Assembly (NCBI GenBank): GCA_902783085.1
Contig: CACZPT010000171.1
Span: 1-6,427 of the forward strand
Origin: an uncultured Methanobrevibacter sp.
GTDB lineage: Archaea > Methanobacteriota > Methanobacteria > Methanobacteriales > Methanobacteriaceae
Reading direction: 5' to 3'
Length of the DNA: 6,427 nt
Below the pieces are notes generated by a model. The model did no database searches. It had not been told where the DNA came from and worked only from the letters and a program-made list of their open reading frames with translations. Each line of letters starts with the position of its first letter. The stretch's first letter is position 1. Position numbers and translations under genes: made by a program. This document shows positions 6,316 to 6,427 of this stretch, one piece after another.

Positions 6316-6328
6316 GGATATATTATCG
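6316..6328 (-). promoter_or_regulatory. TATA box of the Nudix gene
   Basis: On the minus strand CGATAATATATCC contains a TATA-like core centred near 6322. Archaeal spacing predicts transcription from about 6297, giving a leader of roughly 13 bases that just includes the GTGAT site. The repeat arm begins 14 bases further upstream. Confidence 0.5.
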
Positions 6329-6341
6329 TTGGCAAAAGTAT

Positions 6342-6421
6342 GTATTTGTAAATTTGTTAGTTGGTAATTTGATTTTTTGAATTTTTCACAGGAAAATTTT
6401 AATTTTGTTGTTTTTGCGAAA
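6342..6421 (+). repeat. Right arm of ~80 bp inverted repeat
   Basis: This is the reverse complement of 8-87 with one mismatch (6346). On the plus strand it reads the same codons (VNLLVGNLIF), a TGA, then the hairpin TTTTC/ACAG/GAAAA (6383-6396) and T-rich sequence running to the window edge. Unlike the left arm, no long decayed reading frame leads into it: the sequence just inside is the Nudix promoter, so it looks like a solo end. Both arms face outward in their coding sense. Confidence 0.93.
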
Positions 6422-6427
6422 ATTTTT

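Overview
The window looks like a piece of a very AT-rich methanogen chromosome, most likely Methanobrevibacter or a close relative. This rests on the low GC, archaeal-type TATA boxes, and the GTGAT ribosome-binding motif four bases before the ATG of two genes. The gene set fits but is not diagnostic, and the genus is inferred from style, not from a marker gene.

Layout, left to right. (1) Positions 1-617 hold no intact gene. They contain one arm (8-87) of an ~80 bp inverted repeat, a decayed minus-strand coding region (about 500 down to 49) that runs into that arm, and a short plus-strand trace resembling the start of a zinc-ribbon protein (543-599). (2) 618-2345 (+) encodes an AarF/UbiB-type atypical kinase with two C-terminal membrane helices; the true start may be 693. 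(3) 2346-2795 is a 450-base gap. Its right half has a TATA box inside an inverted repeat and a 14-bp hairpin, probably the control region of the next gene. (4) 2796-4175 (+) encodes a DHA2-type major facilitator drug-efflux protein. (5) 4204-4635 (-) encodes a short cytosolic cyclophilin, convergent with the transporter across a hairpin terminator. (6) 4702-5883 (+) encodes acetylornithine aminotransferase ArgD, divergent from the cyclophilin. (7) 5880-6284 (-) encodes a Nudix hydrolase whose stop codon overlaps that of argD. (8) 6285-6427 carries the Nudix promoter and the second arm (6342-6421) of the inverted repeat.

The five intact genes look like independent single-gene units: orientations alternate, each has its own promoter or terminator signals, and their functions (membrane-lipid kinase, efflux, protein folding, arginine synthesis, nucleotide or related pyrophosphate hydrolysis) do not form one pathway. 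I see no convincing new multi-gene system. The most notable signals are the near-perfect inverted repeat at the two extremes of the window, which carries the same stop codon and outward-facing hairpin/T-tract in both copies, and the decayed reading frame that enters its left copy. A dispersed mobile-element end, which would also explain why the sequence stops there, is my preferred reading.
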